A stretch of DNA of 64,000 nt from Thermosipho sp. (in: thermotogales) (GCA_030153605.1 JASKLO010000005.1:1-64000), one strand, 5' to 3'; shown: positions 51,001 through 60,302, counted from the first letter of the stretch. Program-made: numbers and translations. The notes: generated by a model from the sequence alone, not told the origin.

Positions 51001-51127
51001 CTTGTCTTACATAATGACCAGTAGGCCCAATAAATAGAAAAGAGTATGGATTATAATATTTTTTGATTTCTTTTGCAAGATAGTCAAAATGATTACTATT
51101 TGGTTCGATTATAATTGTTTTTCTCAT
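48026..51127 (-). CDS. AddB-like helicase-nuclease subunit (PD-(D/E)XK)
   Basis: 1033 aa; UvrD-like fold remnants, DCPFYFFLREI ... KSLAIIDYKSS ... CINYNNSCDFADIC (Fe-S-type cysteine set); ATGA overlap with next gene. Confidence 0.8.
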   Translation of the reverse strand: MRKTIIIEPNSNHFDYLAKEIKKYYNPYSFLFIGPTGHYVRQVSDKFAVLLGKTINKDSFMVINQYVTEKLLKNNMDAVYFDRDFLKAFIAEKVEELLKAQEKNKDSYYDFLRVVSRSKGIIDYILDLFEKAWELNNSENIQIPTYYKEIETILNQDGNLPKLLKELLREIALFFQKTENIFDPITTYKWYIENADFFENQKETLVISGFFDLTPLVRKTLQKLFEKSQNVYFYVWQKISDRAFKEIDEVYKFLEENNFQIGEIKPIKLNLKTFTEGFSFKNPSSEIKNICGKIKRLIINGVKPGDIAVVAPNNQIMFQLSEEMKDMSIPHNISGTVKLSESKIVKMLLQPLKTIFSGYEIEDILALIESPYVPNRKLTMDQVEELFKEFGFLTIDLKPSLITEKNIEEIFLAPINEKIEKLSQIKEDDTYQERVDKIEEYKNFSEIIKTTFDLLISIEKNMKNDFFEWYKNFAKETINNISLFKNDQYLNDESIMKELNALFKFSEILTKLQKYKSVLFKNKKVSWETLYKILNNLLNVETYKTSLRYSNSVEIFDVSTARFVGKKYKFFVHFVDSYYPSFNINPLILQTKSNSRNFASYIEEIERRNTILSFIFSEKNFISYPTASLKGEPILPSQYMKEFCNSIKQEKEEDILPNPKNIYSIQDKEIFTALQKRGNLLKSSEKEWLRSFQISTLSHSKISSYVDCPFYFFLREIAKVKPISKDKTYLYKGILIHRILKEIFDKNLFSNSEEINVEEIKKLVEKEYNEIFRNEMAQYSLPKMIKIDEYSNLLSNFLFENLSEEGYLKIVGKFKLHRKKTKELETQYKTSLQFKDKDYEFEVRIDRIDELDKNYSNFIGKNSKEVQKNIIESQKKSLAIIDYKSSLKKIYAEQLLLYDLVYRKSIKAENFDTFLIFFNTSGDYPKNYFIKREDNKLILKGAGKSTSYFEVSYQFFLNWLVEIIEKISSGNFVPIALESDNNEIKPFLNYIKDLTAYSIKTTKEKKCINYNNSCDFADICQNFEIYSNVKLKK

Positions 51128-54100
51128 AAGATCACCTTTTCGTATTTTTCAATTTTGCTTTTAATTTCTTCTACAAAACTTTCATCAGGTGGAGCAACAT
51201 TAATTACCTCTCCAGTTTTTGTGGAAACAATCCTTCCTTCAGATACATTTCCTAAATCTTTTAATAAATACATATAAAATTTTATCTGAAAGACATATTT
51301 TTCAAGTTTTTCTTTATTATTTAAATCTGTATGTTTGAAATCAACCACATAAAAATTATTTCCTTTTTTAAAAACTTTATCGGGTATTCCAAAAAGCATA
51401 TAGTTTCGGTCTTTAAATTTGAAAGGTTTTACTAATCTCCATTCGGAAAAAATTGATGAATTTTCAAATAAATCTTCAAGTTTTTCGGAAATATTTACTT
51501 TTATAATTCCCGTTTCTTCTAAATATTTGAGTTGAGAAAGAGAATTAATTGAGGAAAGTTTTTGGTGTATTTCAGTTCCTTCGAAAGTCTCTTCAGAAAA
51601 TAAGTTGTTTAAATCATATAATTTTTCTTCTTCGTCTATTTCTCTTTCCTTTTCTTTTTCTACAAAATTATAAATGGTAGTAGGTGAAATATAAGCTTTA
51701 TAAGCAAGATTTCTCAAATCGAGAAGATTTTCCTCTGGTATTTTTTCCGAAGATATTTCAGTATGAGTTTCAAATTCTTCAATTTGAACATTTTCAAGTT
51801 CTAATATTTCAAAACTATCAGTTATTCTTTTTAATTCTTCAATTTCAGAATCAGTTAGTTTTAAGAATTTCCCTGAAATTGAGTTGACTTCAGGAAAAAT
51901 AAGTGGGATAAACATTTCGGAAGCTCTTGTTATGGCAACATATAATTTTCTTTGGAGTTCAGTTTCATCATACACATCATTAAGATAGAAAAGTTTAATT
52001 GCTTCTAATATTTCTGGATTATTTGAATTTCTAAATTCTTCCAAAAATTTTTCTAAGATATAATATCTCTTATTATTACTTGTACTGGTAAATTGAATAG
52101 TTTTCCCAGATTTATTTTCTTTTGTATCTAAAAGATCTCCTAACAATACTATTTTGAATTCAAGTCCTTTTGCAGCATGTATTGACATTAATTTAACACT
52201 ATCTGAAGTTTCATCTTCTAAAGTTGCTTCGCCTTCACTTGCCTCTGATAATTTTTGAATAAGTTTGACAAGTTCTAAAAATGAGGTTGCAACTTGGTCC
52301 ATATTTGAAGCTTCAAGAAGAAGTTTTCTAACGTTTAAAATTGCGGTTTTGTAATCTTCAAATTTTGTTAGATTTTCAAAATAATTAAGTTCTTCTATAA
52401 TTCCTTTCAGAACTTCAGTGGGCTTAATATAATATTTAAGCTCAGAGTATTTTTCAAGCACCTTTATTGATTTTGAGATTTTTTCATTTGAAAATGAAAT
52501 GTTCTTTGCAGTTTGGAATAAAGGCTCTCCATTGTTTTCTTGAACTATCTTGTAATAATCTTGGAAAGTACCTAAAACTAGTGGAGAGAAGAAAAATTGA
52601 GTAAAGAAAAAATTGTTATTTGGATTTTGAATGGCATTTAAAGTATTTAATAAAGCTTTGATTTCTAATCTTTTATAGAAATTCCTTCCACCAACTATAT
52701 AAAGTGGTATCCCATATTTTTTAAATGTTGTTGAATAAATTTCTTCGGCGTTTGATATTCTAGATCTCAGTATTGCAAAATCTTTATATGAAATAATGTG
52801 ATCATTACCATCCTTAGTTGTCAATGTTTTTCCTACAAGTTTAGAAATGATGTACGCCGCTGTTTGGGCTTCTTTTTCAATTTTACCTTCATCATTCTTG
52901 TTTTTAATAATGACATATTTAATTCTTCCGCCACTTTCTTTTTCAATTCCTGGGACTTTTCCGTCGATTTCTATTTGTGGATTAGAAATATCCATTTGAT
53001 AAAACCAGAGTTTTTCATATATATCTGGTTCAATTGCTTTGAAAACTTCATATTTTTCATTATCACCAATCAAGTGTTTATTAAATAGTTTTTCTTTTGA
53101 AATATAGTTAAAAAAACGAACGAGGTGTTTATTAGAACGATAATTATCCTGCAAAGCAAGTACTTTATAATTTTCGTTTGATTTTATTTCGAATTCTTGC
53201 TGTGTTTTTAAAAAAACAGAAACGTCTGAACCTCTAAATCTGTAAATTGATTGCTTTCTATCACCCACATAAAAAATAAAATTGTTTTTTTCATGTAATT
53301 TATCAAATAATTCTTTTTGAAGATAGTTTGTATCTTGGAATTCATCGACAATTATGTATTTGAATCTTTCAGTATATTTTCTTCTAATTTCTTCGATATC
53401 AAGAATTTCTAAAGTTTTTTCTAGAACACCTTTGAAATCGAATTCAAAATTATCAATGGTATTTCCTTCGTATATTTCTTTTGCTATAAGAGTCATAAGT
53501 TTGAAAGCAATTAAAGCTTCTGAATCATCTTTGGCAAATTTGAGTAATTTATCGGAAATAGTGGATTTTTTCATTTCAGTTCGCCAATTAACTAATGTTT
53601 CTTTTAATAAAGTTTCTACTTTATTTATATCTCCTAATTTTTCAAAAAGAGTTTTTATACCAATTTTATATTCTAGTAATTCTGAAAGTAATTTTTCAAT
53701 TTTTTCTTTTCTTCTACTTAATAAATTAGTAGTAATCTTAGTCTTTTCAAAATCAAAAAGTTCAAAAGTATATTTTAAAGTAAGATATATCGATTTTTCA
53801 ATTATCTTTTCAGACTTTATATCACTAATTATAGTAAAATTGGGATCAACGCCAATATTTAAATTCTCTTCTTTTAGTATTCTCTGGCAAAAACTATCAA
53901 TTGTTGATATTACAGCCCTTGGAAGGTTATTATTTACATTTTCCCAGTATTGAATAAGTTTTTGATTGCGAGACTTTTTGGCAGATTCTAATTTTTCTTT
54001 AACTGCTTCAATAATTCTTTCTTTCATTTCTGAAGCAGCTTTTCTTGTGAATGTAACAACAACTATTTGATCAACTATATCTGGGTAATTTACTTTTTCA

Positions 54101-54219
54101 TATTCTTCAAGAATAAAGATATAATAGTTTGTTATTGTATATGTTTTTCCTGTACCAGCTGAAGCAGAAATAAAATAATTAGCGTTAATGTTTTTTTTGA
54201 TTTCATCAAGTATTGTCAT
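51124..54219 (-). CDS. AddA-like UvrD/RecB helicase-nuclease subunit
   Basis: SASAGTGKTYTITNYY, VVTFTRKAASEMKERI, IIVDEFQDTNYLQ, GDRKQSIYRFRGSD, SIHAAKGLEFKIV, FYVVDFKHTD. Confidence 0.88.
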   Translation of the reverse strand: MTILDEIKKNINANYFISASAGTGKTYTITNYYIFILEEYEKVNYPDIVDQIVVVTFTRKAASEMKERIIEAVKEKLESAKKSRNQKLIQYWENVNNNLPRAVISTIDSFCQRILKEENLNIGVDPNFTIISDIKSEKIIEKSIYLTLKYTFELFDFEKTKITTNLLSRRKEKIEKLLSELLEYKIGIKTLFEKLGDINKVETLLKETLVNWRTEMKKSTISDKLLKFAKDDSEALIAFKLMTLIAKEIYEGNTIDNFEFDFKGVLEKTLEILDIEEIRRKYTERFKYIIVDEFQDTNYLQKELFDKLHEKNNFIFYVGDRKQSIYRFRGSDVSVFLKTQQEFEIKSNENYKVLALQDNYRSNKHLVRFFNYISKEKLFNKHLIGDNEKYEVFKAIEPDIYEKLWFYQMDISNPQIEIDGKVPGIEKESGGRIKYVIIKNKNDEGKIEKEAQTAAYIISKLVGKTLTTKDGNDHIISYKDFAILRSRISNAEEIYSTTFKKYGIPLYIVGGRNFYKRLEIKALLNTLNAIQNPNNNFFFTQFFFSPLVLGTFQDYYKIVQENNGEPLFQTAKNISFSNEKISKSIKVLEKYSELKYYIKPTEVLKGIIEELNYFENLTKFEDYKTAILNVRKLLLEASNMDQVATSFLELVKLIQKLSEASEGEATLEDETSDSVKLMSIHAAKGLEFKIVLLGDLLDTKENKSGKTIQFTSTSNNKRYYILEKFLEEFRNSNNPEILEAIKLFYLNDVYDETELQRKLYVAITRASEMFIPLIFPEVNSISGKFLKLTDSEIEELKRITDSFEILELENVQIEEFETHTEISSEKIPEENLLDLRNLAYKAYISPTTIYNFVEKEKEREIDEEEKLYDLNNLFSEETFEGTEIHQKLSSINSLSQLKYLEETGIIKVNISEKLEDLFENSSIFSEWRLVKPFKFKDRNYMLFGIPDKVFKKGNNFYVVDFKHTDLNNKEKLEKYVFQIKFYMYLLKDLGNVSEGRIVSTKTGEVINVAPPDESFVEEIKSKIEKYEKVIL

Positions 54220-54283
54220 ATTTCACTCTCCAATTGTTGAAAAAAATAAAATAAACACTTACTATCCATAAATTTATTTATTA

Positions 54284-55063
54284 TTAAATAAAAGAACCTG
54301 TGCTATATTTTATAGGAGTTAATTTTTCATTTTTTTTAGGTTTTCTGAAAATAAATAAATGTTCATGCATTATTAGGTAAAAATTGTATTTTTCAACTTG
54401 TTTTTCCCAAAATGGTGTTGATTGACAATTGTGCTGTATTTTAATGATATCTTCTTTTAAAACAAATCCGTTTTTTAAAAATAATTTCATGACATAGAAT
54501 GAAAGAGGAATATAATGTCCCCGCCTTCGAGTGTCACCAATTAAAATGGCACAATATTTGTTTTGTTTTAGAACTCTATAAAGTTCTTTAACTACCTTTT
54601 CAAATTCAAAAATAAATTTATTTAAATCAGAAATATTTGACAAATCTTGGTCAATTTGTCCATTAGAATATTTAATTATATTCAAATAGGGAGGGTGTGT
54701 AATAATTAAGTCAATCGTTTCGTCTTTTATTTCAGAAAGATTTCGTGCATCTCCTATTTTAACTATAGGTTCGTATTTATAATTTCCTTCAAAATTTAAA
54801 TTTTGTTTAGTAATTTTAACCGATTCTGGATTAATATCATATCCTATAGCTCTTCTGTTAAGTATTTTTGCTTCAATTAATGTGGTGCCACTCCCAACCA
54901 TCGGATCCAAGATTATTTCTCCTTCTTTAGAATATCTAAGGATTACATTGCGAGGGATTTGTGGAGCGAAATTCCCTCTATATTTTGAATTATGTGTTTT
55001 CCATTTTCCTCTTTCTGGGAATGACCAAACTGTAGTAATTTCTAACTTATCAAAATTATTCAT
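54284..55063 (-). CDS. Site-specific DNA-methyltransferase (second MTase of DpnII-like R-M locus)
   Basis: VWSFPERGKWKTHNSKYRGNFAPQIPRNVILRYS, ILDPMVGSGTTLIEA, DLIITHPPYLNIIKYS. Confidence 0.85.
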   Translation of the reverse strand: MNNFDKLEITTVWSFPERGKWKTHNSKYRGNFAPQIPRNVILRYSKEGEIILDPMVGSGTTLIEAKILNRRAIGYDINPESVKITKQNLNFEGNYKYEPIVKIGDARNLSEIKDETIDLIITHPPYLNIIKYSNGQIDQDLSNISDLNKFIFEFEKVVKELYRVLKQNKYCAILIGDTRRRGHYIPLSFYVMKLFLKNGFVLKEDIIKIQHNCQSTPFWEKQVEKYNFYLIMHEHLFIFRKPKKNEKLTPIKYSTGSFI

Positions 55064-55065
55064 AC

Positions 55066-55884
55066 TCAGTTCTCCTTTTTTAAAATTTCAATAAATTTTT
55101 TCAGAGTTTTTAGATTATAAATATGTTTAATATGTTGAAAAGCTTCTTTTATCTTATTTTTTGCAGATAACCATCCTTTTCCATCAGTAATCCATACAAA
55201 TTCGTAATTTCTATATTTGTTAATTTTTAATGCAATCTCAATATACGATCTAGCGATTTCATTCAATTTTGAACCTCCAACATTATAATAATTAACTTCA
55301 ATTAAATAGTGCTTTTCAGGTGTTTTTATGACATAATCAAATCGTTTTAAATCAAATCCTAAGTTTGTAATTTCTGGGAAAAGATTTGATTTCACTTCTT
55401 TTGAGAAATTTATACCATTTTTTTCGAATATATTTTCTATAATTTTTGCCATGATTTTTCCAGAACGATTTTTTCTTGCATTTGTATCAAGCCCAACTTC
55501 AATACCGAAAACGTAATCTACTAAATTTTTAATCTCTTTCTTCATAAAGACTTCTTCTAAACCTGTTTCTTTTAAATATTTATAAATTTTTTCTGGATTT
55601 TCAAAAAAGTTTTTTAAAAGTACTGTGTCCCCTTTTTCATCCAAAACTTTTGTATTTTTATCTCTAACAGCAATTAATATATTAAGAACATCAAATACAG
55701 AAGGATTTTCATTGAAAAGTTCATAAACAGCTTTCTTTAAATCTTTTTTTCCAATTAAATAATTTAATTGATGCAATTTTATTTCTATTTTAGATATTTT
55801 TTCAGTGATTTTGTCAAAATCCGTGAAGTAATTTAATGTAGCATTTGTATCTGATAATGAATTTATGAATTCATTAAAATCCAT
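55066..55884 (-). CDS. DpnII family type II restriction endonuclease
   Basis: GLDTNARKNRSGKIMAKIIE, FDYVIKTPEKHYLIEVNYYNVGGSKLNEIARSY, VWITDGKGWLSAKNKIKEAF. Confidence 0.88.
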   Translation of the reverse strand: MDFNEFINSLSDTNATLNYFTDFDKITEKISKIEIKLHQLNYLIGKKDLKKAVYELFNENPSVFDVLNILIAVRDKNTKVLDEKGDTVLLKNFFENPEKIYKYLKETGLEEVFMKKEIKNLVDYVFGIEVGLDTNARKNRSGKIMAKIIENIFEKNGINFSKEVKSNLFPEITNLGFDLKRFDYVIKTPEKHYLIEVNYYNVGGSKLNEIARSYIEIALKINKYRNYEFVWITDGKGWLSAKNKIKEAFQHIKHIYNLKTLKKFIEILKKEN

Positions 55885-55908
55885 ACACTACCTCCATACT
55901 TATTTGTT

Positions 55909-56847
55909 CTATTTATCGTAGTTTCTTATTAAAAGTTCATAAATATAACCTCGGCTATTGCCTTTAGAATTTATCATTCTTTTTGCAAGAATTCGTTCAA
56001 TTATATAATCCTTATAAAGCTCGTCAAAAAAATTATCGTTAGGATCCGTGTTTTTAGGATCAGAATTACTCAAAAGAGCTTTAGCTTTTTTTTGGGTTAT
56101 AAAATCAAAAAATTTTTTCAACCTAATTTGTTCATTGTCATCAAAAGTATTGTTAGAGTATGAAGTAAAATTTGAAGTATTGCTGAGGGGTCTGTATGGT
56201 GGGTCAATATAAACAAAAGTATTTTCATCTATAAAATTTTTACTTATTTCAAAATCTCCACAAAATATCTCGACATTTTGTAAGGCAAGAGATACATTAA
56301 TTAAGTTTTCTTCATCTAGAATTTTGGGATTTTTGTATCTTCCAAACGGAACATTAAACTCTCCTTTAGAATTTACCCTATACAAACCGTTATAGCATGT
56401 TTTATTTAAAAAAATTAATAATGCGGCTTTTTTAATTTTATTATTTTTTAATTCATTAAACTCTTTTCTCTTAGAATAATAAAGCTTTTTCCTTTCCTCG
56501 TAAGTACTCTTTTTGTATTTCTTTTCTAAAATTCTTAAGAAATTAATTAAATCATCTACGTTACTTTTTATTACTTGGTAAAGGTTAATTAGATTTTCGT
56601 TAAGATCTATTATATATGCTTTTTCTAGATTATAGTTATTCAATAAATGAAATAAAACCGCTCCGCCACCAACAAAAGGTTCAACATACTTCATTTTTTT
56701 CCCTTTCTTTAATTCTAATGGTAATCTCTTATCAATTTCGGAAAGAATTTGAGTTTTACCTCCAGCCCATTTTAAAAAAGGTTTTGCAAGTGGTTTTTGG
56801 TTTTTAATATTATTATTGAAATAGTCTTGAAACAACGTTAGTTGCAT
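55909..56847 (-). CDS. dam: Dam-type DNA adenine methyltransferase
   Basis: PFLKWAGGKTQIL, YVEPFVGGGAVLFHL, LFLNKTCYNGLYRVNSKGEFNVPFG, FVYIDPPYRPLS. Confidence 0.93.
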   Translation of the reverse strand: MQLTLFQDYFNNNIKNQKPLAKPFLKWAGGKTQILSEIDKRLPLELKKGKKMKYVEPFVGGGAVLFHLLNNYNLEKAYIIDLNENLINLYQVIKSNVDDLINFLRILEKKYKKSTYEERKKLYYSKRKEFNELKNNKIKKAALLIFLNKTCYNGLYRVNSKGEFNVPFGRYKNPKILDEENLINVSLALQNVEIFCGDFEISKNFIDENTFVYIDPPYRPLSNTSNFTSYSNNTFDDNEQIRLKKFFDFITQKKAKALLSNSDPKNTDPNDNFFDELYKDYIIERILAKRMINSKGNSRGYIYELLIRNYDK

Positions 56848-56949
56848 TATCTATCACTCCTCAAAAGTTTTTACACAATTATTATAACATTTTTGAAATG
56901 TTTAAAGTATAATTAAAGTAATACAGTATAAATAGTAGGAGGGAAAAAG

Positions 56950-57936
56950 ATGTCTATATTAGTTGCCGGAGGGGCAGGATATATTGGTTCACATGTTTGT
57001 AAAATGTTGAGTAATAAAGGATACGATGTAATTGTATATGACAATTTATCACATGGTTATAAAAGTTTTGCAAAATGGGGAGAATTTATACCTGGTGATA
57101 TTTCTGATGAACAACTTTTGGATAATGTTTTTAAGCACTACAATATTGAAGCAGTCATGCATTTTTGTGCATATATTGAGGTTGGCGAATCAGTGAAAGA
57201 TCCTCAAAAATATTATATTAATAATGTGTCAAACACAATAACACTTTTAAAAGTCATGTTGAAAAATAATATAAAAAAATTTATTTTTTCCTCAACTGCT
57301 GCGGTTTATGGCCATCCGGAACGAATACCAATAAAGGAAGATGATCCTAAAAACCCTATTAATCCATATGGTAGAAGCAAATGGATGGTTGAACAAATTT
57401 TAGAAGATTATGATAAAGCATATGGATTAAAAAGTATCCGATTTAGATATTTTAACGCTGCAGGTGCTGATGAGGAAACTGAAATAGGTGAAGCTCACAA
57501 TCCCGAAACACATCTTATACCTTTAATATTAGATGCAGCCTTGGGTGTAAGAGAGGATATTAAAATATTTGGAACAGATTACGATACAAAGGATGGAACG
57601 TGTATAAGGGATTTTATACATGTTAATGACCTTGCCGATGCTCATATTAAGGGTTTAGAATATTTGCTTGACGGAGGAGAAACAGATTATTTTAATTTGG
57701 GAAGCGGAGATGGTTATTCAGTAAGAGAAGTTATTGACGCTGTTAAAAGGGTCACAAAAACAAATTTTAAGGTAGTAGAAGCAGATAGAAGGCCTGGAGA
57801 TCCACCATATTTAATAGCTAACAGTGAAAAAGCAAGAAAAAAATTAGGTTGGAGTCCTAAATACAGCCTTGAAGAAATAATAGAAACAGCTTTTAAGTGG
57901 CATCTAAAATATAGAGGAAAAACTCAAAAAATTTAA
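56950..57936 (+). CDS. galE: UDP-glucose 4-epimerase
   Basis: GGAGYIGSHVCKML, SSTAAVYGHPE, NPYGRSKWMVEQIL, RYFNAAGAD. Confidence 0.95.
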   Translation: MSILVAGGAGYIGSHVCKMLSNKGYDVIVYDNLSHGYKSFAKWGEFIPGDISDEQLLDNVFKHYNIEAVMHFCAYIEVGESVKDPQKYYINNVSNTITLLKVMLKNNIKKFIFSSTAAVYGHPERIPIKEDDPKNPINPYGRSKWMVEQILEDYDKAYGLKSIRFRYFNAAGADEETEIGEAHNPETHLIPLILDAALGVREDIKIFGTDYDTKDGTCIRDFIHVNDLADAHIKGLEYLLDGGETDYFNLGSGDGYSVREVIDAVKRVTKTNFKVVEADRRPGDPPYLIANSEKARKKLGWSPKYSLEEIIETAFKWHLKYRGKTQKI

Positions 57937-57969
57937 CTGTGCTATAATAATTTGACAGAGGTGGAAAAT

Positions 57970-59055
57970 ATGAAGAAAGCTATTTTGTTTTTCCTATTAA
58001 TTTTAGTGACATTCTTTTACGGATATAAAGTAACTTTTATTGTATATGTTCCTGAAAATACTCCTGAAGATTCAGATATTTATATTTCAGGAAATTTCAA
58101 TAATTGGAATGTAAATGATGAAAAATTTAAATTCAAGAAAGAAGAGAATTATTATGTACTGGAAGCAGATTTAAGTGGAATAATAAAGTTTTTAATTACT
58201 AGAGGTAGTTCAGACACAATTGAAAATAGGCAAAAATACAGAATCATGAAAGTTTCAAAAGATGGAACTAAAATAACCGTGAAAGTTAAGGGGTGGAAAG
58301 ATTTGAGTGGGTCATTAGAATTAATAAAAGATTTTTATTCCCCTGAACTAGATAATAGTAGAAATATCATTGTTTACCTTCCAATGGGATATGAAAAAGA
58401 CACTTCAAAAAGTTATCCAGTTTTATATCTACATGATGGACAAAATTTATTTGATGCAAAAACTTCATTTATAGGTGTTGAATGGCAGGTTGATGAAACT
58501 TTGGACAGAATGATTTTAAATAAAGAAATAGAGCCAGTAATAGTAGTAGGTATTTATAATAATGCTGATAGACTTTCAGAATACTCTCCTTGGTATGATG
58601 AGGAATATAAAAAAGGAGGGAAAGGAGATAAATATTTAGAATTTATCGTTAACACATTAAAGCCTTATATAGATAAAAAATATCGAACTATAGAAGATAA
58701 AAATTACATAGGTGGTTCTTCAATGGGTGGTTTGATTTCTTTATATGCCGTTTCAAAATGCCCAGTATTTTCTGGAGCTATTGTGATGAGTCCTTCTCTA
58801 TTTTTTGGAAATCACGAAATTTTTAATTTTGTTGAGAAAAATCCTCCTTTAAATTCAAAAATTTATTTATATGTTGGTGGAAAAGAATCTGATAATCCAA
58901 TGTTCGTGGAAGATGTTATTAAAATGAAGGAACTTTTAGAAAGTTTGAATGTAAAAGTAAAATATTCTTTTGATCCAGATGGAGTACACAATGAAGCTTT
59001 TTGGGCAAAAAAATTTTCTGAAGCAATAAAGTGGATGTTGGAGGGCGAAAATTGA
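57970..59055 (+). CDS. Secreted alpha/beta-hydrolase esterase with N-terminal starch/glycogen-binding-like domain
   Basis: Signal peptide, DIYISGNFNNWNVNDEKFKF (CBM20/48-like), YPVLYLHDGQNLFD, GGSSMGGLIS (nucleophile Ser). Confidence 0.82.
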   Translation: MKKAILFFLLILVTFFYGYKVTFIVYVPENTPEDSDIYISGNFNNWNVNDEKFKFKKEENYYVLEADLSGIIKFLITRGSSDTIENRQKYRIMKVSKDGTKITVKVKGWKDLSGSLELIKDFYSPELDNSRNIIVYLPMGYEKDTSKSYPVLYLHDGQNLFDAKTSFIGVEWQVDETLDRMILNKEIEPVIVVGIYNNADRLSEYSPWYDEEYKKGGKGDKYLEFIVNTLKPYIDKKYRTIEDKNYIGGSSMGGLISLYAVSKCPVFSGAIVMSPSLFFGNHEIFNFVEKNPPLNSKIYLYVGGKESDNPMFVEDVIKMKELLESLNVKVKYSFDPDGVHNEAFWAKKFSEAIKWMLEGEN

Positions 59056-60302
59056 AAAAATTTTTAGTATTAATTTTAAGCTATTTAAGCATTTTGTTAT
59101 TAGCTGCACATTATGTTGAAATTGAATCTGTTTCATCAACAGGGGTAATTTTATCAGTAAAGCCCTATTATGATGCTGTTGAAAAACCTAGGGTTTATCT
59201 TTATTCACCGACAGGTTTTATTAAAGCCAAAAATATTGAGGATAATTTGTATGAATTTAAAGACGGAAAATATTCTTGGGTTATTCCAATAGTTTACGGC
59301 AAAGATACTTTAAACCATACTATAACAGGTGTTGTATCAGACGTCATCTTGGATATTCGAGAATATAAAAAGTCTATTAATTTAAAAGTCTATACTGATA
59401 CAAGAAACCTAAATTTGGTTATTAAAGTGGAAACAGATTATATAGTTTCAGATGCAAAAGTTGATGATATTCCATTAAATATTGTAAAAATCGCTGATGG
59501 ATATTTGCTAATAACAGACAAAAGAAGGAAAGAGTTTCAAAACAATTTAAATATTACTTTTTTAATGAAAAATGGAAAGAAAAAGCAATTAAATTATAAT
59601 TTGTTTACATTAAACGGTTTTACAACCTATCTACGTGGGGATTTTACACCATATGTCAAAACAATTATTGGAACACATGTTGTACAAAGAGGAGAAACAC
59701 TTTGGGAAATTGCAAATAAATATGGAGTAAGAACTGCTGATCTTCAAATTATAAATGATCTTGAAGATCCAAACAAAATTTATTCAGGAATGAAGCTCAA
59801 AATTGGAACAGTACAATTTCTTGAAGGACTTACGACCATTGTGGTTAATTTATATACTTCAAGATTGGCTGTTTATTATTCTGAAAAACTTGTTAAAGAA
59901 TTTCCTGTTGCAATAGGAAGAAGTGATGCAACACCTCCAGGGATTTATTGGATATTAGATAAGCAAATTGACCCTGCGTTGTACTGGTATGGAGAATATA
60001 TTCCACCAAGATCTCCTGTAAATGGTTTGGGGACAAGATTTTTACAATTTTCTGATCCTTCTTTTGGAATTCACGGTACAACAAAACCATGGGAAGTAGG
60101 CAGAAGAATTTCACATGGTTGTATTAGAATGTTTAATTTTGATGTTGAAACTTTAGATGCATTTGTTGATTTGGGAAGTCCTGTGATAGTTATAAAAGAC
60201 GATAGAGAATTACCCGATAATTTGTCAGATTTACCAGAATTTATCACATTTAAGAACAATCTTTTATCCAAAAAGAATGAAGAAAGTCAAACTGTGAGGT
60301 GA
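59052..60302 (+). CDS. LysM domain plus L,D-transpeptidase (YkuD) protein
   Basis: THVVQRGETLWEIANKYGVRTADLQIIN; FGIHGTTKPWEVGRRISHGCIRMFN; TTG start preferred (GGAGGG RBS, overlaps preceding stop). Confidence 0.9.
   Translation: MKKFLVLILSYLSILLLAAHYVEIESVSSTGVILSVKPYYDAVEKPRVYLYSPTGFIKAKNIEDNLYEFKDGKYSWVIPIVYGKDTLNHTITGVVSDVILDIREYKKSINLKVYTDTRNLNLVIKVETDYIVSDAKVDDIPLNIVKIADGYLLITDKRRKEFQNNLNITFLMKNGKKKQLNYNLFTLNGFTTYLRGDFTPYVKTIIGTHVVQRGETLWEIANKYGVRTADLQIINDLEDPNKIYSGMKLKIGTVQFLEGLTTIVVNLYTSRLAVYYSEKLVKEFPVAIGRSDATPPGIYWILDKQIDPALYWYGEYIPPRSPVNGLGTRFLQFSDPSFGIHGTTKPWEVGRRISHGCIRMFNFDVETLDAFVDLGSPVIVIKDDRELPDNLSDLPEFITFKNNLLSKKNEESQTVR

Noticed and set aside
53354-53953. 199-aa plus-strand ORF opposite addA
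   Set aside because: Shadow ORF of a clear helicase gene; Ser/Phe/Ile-rich composition
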